Positions 24,301 through 24,434 of a DNA stretch of 24,434 nt are shown here, one piece after another (positions within the stretch are counted from its first letter, which is position 1; each line of letters starts with the position of its first letter). This DNA comes from CAZADH01 sp964483805. Lineage in GTDB: Bacteria; Muiribacteriota; Ozemobacteria; Ozemobacterales; Ozemobacteraceae. The DNA lies in contig CAZADH010000064.1 in the NCBI GenBank assembly GCA_964483805.1, positions 1 to 24,434 of the forward strand, read 5' to 3'. The translations under genes and the position numbers were made by a program. A model generated the notes under the pieces. It did not search any database and had not been told where the DNA came from. It was given only the letters and a program-made list of their open reading frames with translations.

Positions 24301-24423
24301 CGCCAGGAGCACGCCGCACAGTGGGATGACGACGACCACCAGATAGGCGACCAGAACGGTCGCTCTGCCGAGCGGGGCCGGCGTGATCGTGGGGGGCGGC
24401 GAGTTTTGCGGCGCAAGCGGCAT
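21361..24423 (-). CDS. Membrane sensor HAMP class III cyclase, C1-like (catalytic Asn and Arg lost)
   Basis: The 1020-residue protein has the same plan as its downstream neighbour: TM1 (about 20-46), a first extracytoplasmic domain (50-370), TM2 (about 372-392), TM3 (about 402-428), a second extracytoplasmic domain, TM4 (about 728-756), HAMP (about 757-808) and a cyclase domain (about 835-1020). Asp843 (ILVSDLRGFTTLSEQ), Lys883 and Asp887 (IEKFVGDALIAVF) are present. The segment normally reading YTVIGDTVNLAARLE is LGVYGPVVEAAMALE: Gly958 for Thr, Glu965 for the catalytic Asn and Ala969 for the catalytic Arg. It should bind metals but not complete catalysis alone. The first TM3-proximal motif (LTAALIVAVTIPVAAF) matches TM3 of the next gene, showing paralogy. 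ATG 24423 is 11 bases from the right edge and the frame is open beyond it, so the true start may lie outside the window. Confidence 0.88.
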   Translation of the reverse strand: MPLAPQNSPPPTITPAPLGRATVLVAYLVVVVIPLCGVLLALGRLIEDAEAPGRHEARRRLLAEMDQFVEDLEPERLIAVTARRIECGPQLRRWSAPHADRAAQTRFWQRVSARRLHDYLAQGFRRGLGVTPLYLAVGGPDLLDVTAWGNPRYFVNPPARGMAVEMLRRWCGMAGRDTLSADTALRKWQETLRQASGAEEKRRRDRHTNAFQTVFGRYNHGMLAPDVVRKFFTNKWGGRRVYIYCHYWTADAQPTSPVLGAYVVAFLDTGFRPARHLAWARAQRRDPTISRQYCVLPTTNHCGFTQTPPALSYVQIMPFTAASARNAKRPALLDVVRARYPATASGVLRLPFLRVTRPVALDHSPLRRGLPFLHHALLWSLAVAGLLALGTNTGVRLRWPLRRKLTAALIVAVTIPVAAFWLAALSYFRVHEQLLARQGLDHLTARLETLEQGTHGLETTVQTSILGVRESLAPLIDGDPETIRTHVVTALEQLGVARWFVMLRGDGRHWRGEFNWGTPWTQRTTLMQREVQASVLQWFVARLGETAIWQPAAGVPPLKRPTIDAKLDYGDNAYLRRTQGLFMPIPLPNGETALIAYAYIDRHTPIGGRAPCALLGLMISPPLLADLYIREIARQPLILTDRDDHFSYTLRCYAYDPDTGEIDLTGTAVGGPPRSVACEELASTVLSEGPRAVSRLDTATPRVEATHLFRSYPLIACGIAVPIRPLGGNIATVLLVATLLAYTAMVISVASRLFAETLIAPFLAFLAGVRAVAGGDDDTTLTIPSRDEFATLAQAFNRMTKGLRERQRLRRFVSDRVIEAVQSDRDRGSPAADARPGSILVSDLRGFTTLSEQHAADLIVGLLNDYFTAMEEAITANGGVIEKFVGDALIAVFLADPARDVPALRACRAALAMRRRLAAFNSERRRSGNFEVENGVAVASGIVVSGTVRSGSGRRELGVYGPVVEAAMALEPRSKAAPTSHVVADAATVAAAGDAFTFLPLPDSEGEPGAIAFEIIEVKP

Positions 24424-24434
24424 TGCGGGAATTG

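Noticed and set aside
1..24434. Search for CRISPR repeats, tRNA genes, insertion sequences and phage genes
   Set aside because: No regularly spaced repeats, tRNA-like cloverleaf, transposase motifs or integrase motifs were seen on reading both strands. This was by eye, so a degenerate element could be missed.

Overview
The window is GC-rich bacterial DNA with almost every gene on the minus strand, strong AGGAGG-type ribosome binding sites and three recognisable sigma-70-type promoters (TTGACA/TATAAT class). A Gram-negative, proteobacteria-like organism that stores polyhydroxyalkanoate (PHA) is the simplest reading. The phylum cannot be fixed from sequence alone. No tRNA, rRNA, CRISPR array, insertion sequence or phage gene was seen, and there is no gene-free stretch over 300 bases.

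Layout from right to left, the main direction of transcription. At 24423-18833 two membrane-bound, HAMP-containing class III nucleotide cyclase genes overlap by 4 bases. At 18717-13807 lies a PHA cluster: consensus promoter, class III-like PHA synthase, secreted PhaZ7-like alpha/beta hydrolase, small PhaE/phasin-like protein and a hairpin terminator; then a second promoter with two operator-like palindromes, a second small PhaE/phasin-like protein, a second PHA synthase and a bidirectional terminator. A plus-strand methyltransferase (12883-13734) converges on that terminator. At 12770-7760 a CHASE2 adenylate cyclase, a FecR-like secreted protein and a fusion of a degenerate WecA-like membrane domain to a WecG/TagA glycosyltransferase follow one another closely. 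At 7731-4803 the two saccharopine-pathway lysine degradation enzymes are separate genes, with a promoter overlapped by a palindrome. A plus-strand TPR/membrane protein (3821-4735) converges on them. At 3731-1 a single very long minus-strand frame encodes two cyclase units in one polypeptide and runs off the left edge.

The most interesting feature is the asymmetry of the cyclases. In the overlapping pair, the upstream protein keeps both metal-binding aspartates but has lost the catalytic Asn and Arg. The downstream protein keeps Lys, Thr, Asn and Arg but has His in place of the first metal aspartate. The left-hand gene shows the same division inside one chain: unit 1 keeps the metals and lacks Asn/Arg, and unit 2 has Gln in place of the first metal aspartate. 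This is the C1/C2 division of labour of mammalian transmembrane adenylyl cyclases, here seen once as a fusion and once as a split, translationally coupled pair. The CHASE2 cyclase, by contrast, has every catalytic residue and could act as a homodimer.

A second oddity is the head-to-head junction near 3.73-3.82 kb. The fused cyclase starts inside its HAMP domain, and the opposing TPR gene also appears to lack its natural N-terminus, so this looks like a rearrangement or assembly breakpoint.
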